Shown: positions 6,164-6,299 of the stretch, piece after piece
How positions within the stretch are numbered: position 1 is the first letter of the stretch
Layout of the letters: every line of letters starts with the position of its first letter
Assembly: GCA_934692455.1 (NCBI GenBank)
Contig: CAKUTY010000081.1
Span: forward strand, 1-6,299
DNA length: 6,299 nt
Origin: an uncultured Erysipelotrichaceae bacterium
GTDB taxonomy: Bacteria; Bacillota_I; Bacilli_A; Erysipelotrichales; Erysipelotrichaceae
Direction: 5' to 3'
Program-made: the position numbers and the translations under genes
Notes under the pieces: model-generated
Told to the model about the DNA's origin: nothing
The model's database searches: none
What the model saw: the letters and a program-made list of their open reading frames with translations, nothing else

Positions 6164-6299
6164 CATTTTAATTGATTAGAAACGGGAAGAAACTCTAATT
6201 TAAGTTGCATACCCATGCCTGCCGCTAACCTTTTAATCATTCCCAAACTAGGATTTCTAGTGCCATTTTCGATTCTAGAAATATCAGCTTGGCTAATAC
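6163..6299 (-). CDS. XRE-family helix-turn-helix regulator, HigA-like antitoxin type (3' part only)
   Basis: Reverse translation gives 44 codons and a TGA stop at 6163-6165; the gene continues past the right edge. The visible part holds ISQADISRIENGTRNPSL, the recognition helix and following turn of a Cro/C1-type HTH (pattern Q-x-x-I-S-R-x-E-N-G-x-x-x-P-S). IKRLAAGMGMQLKLEFLP follows, the last helix plus beta strand typical of small solo HTH proteins that act as antitoxins of RelE/HigB-like toxins. In that arrangement the toxin gene usually precedes the antitoxin, so it would lie just beyond the right edge. That is family knowledge, not something visible here. Alternatives are a stand-alone regulator or a phage-type repressor. 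It converges on the HEPN-like gene, with 19 nt between the two stop codons. Confidence 0.85.
   Translation of the reverse strand, partial: ISQADISRIENGTRNPSLGMIKRLAAGMGMQLKLEFLPVSNQLK

Noticed and set aside
5750..6299. Possible integration site at the tRNA-Ser 3' end, since accessory-like genes follow
   Set aside because: No second copy of the tRNA 3' sequence and no integrase are visible in the window, so an attachment site cannot be supported.
1..6299. CRISPR arrays, insertion sequences, long direct repeats, riboswitches
   Set aside because: No regularly spaced repeats, transposase-like translation, terminal inverted repeats or untranslated leader long enough for a riboswitch was seen. 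The sequence is almost entirely coding.

Overview
The window looks like a chromosomal segment of a low-G+C Bacillota, most plausibly an Erysipelotrichia-like or Mollicutes-related lineage. The grounds are the AT-rich composition (roughly one third G+C by eye), the gene set rapZ-yvcK-whiA, and a DUF3196-type protein, a family I associate with that branch. UGA appears to be a stop codon: all long reading frames are free of internal TGA, rapZ and the partial regulator end in TGA, and Trp is written TGG in the first gene. The lineage is an inference; the gene identities rest on motifs seen in the translations.

Positions 5664 down to 1 carry one tightly packed minus-strand operon. In transcription order it holds a DUF3196-like protein, uvrB (excision repair), rapZ/yvcJ (P-loop nucleotide-binding protein), yvcK/glmR (UDP-sugar-binding metabolic regulator), whiA (DNA-binding protein linked to division), and the first 98 codons of an FRG-domain gene that runs off the left edge. 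Junctions are overlaps of 28, 4 and 1 nt, one abutting TAG/ATG pair, and a single 40-nt gap between uvrB and rapZ. Translational coupling is therefore likely throughout. uvrA is not next to uvrB, and the FRG gene lies where crh follows the whiA homologue in Bacillus subtilis.

Positions 5665-6299 are different. A tRNA-Ser(CGA) gene with an encoded CCA starts 22 bp from the first operon start and points the other way, with a clear sigma-A-type promoter. Nine nucleotides after its CCA begins a plus-strand gene for a small HEPN-like protein (motif RNKIVH) with one C-terminal membrane helix. It has no terminator before it and no Shine-Dalgarno site. It converges on the 3' end of a minus-strand XRE-family gene that resembles HigA-type antitoxins, and one hairpin lies between the two stop codons.

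The segment thus joins a conserved repair, metabolism and division operon to an accessory-looking flank on each side: FRG at the left, HEPN plus antitoxin-like regulator at the right. Nothing proves a new system. The best leads are the coupling of the FRG gene to whiA and the tRNA-HEPN arrangement.
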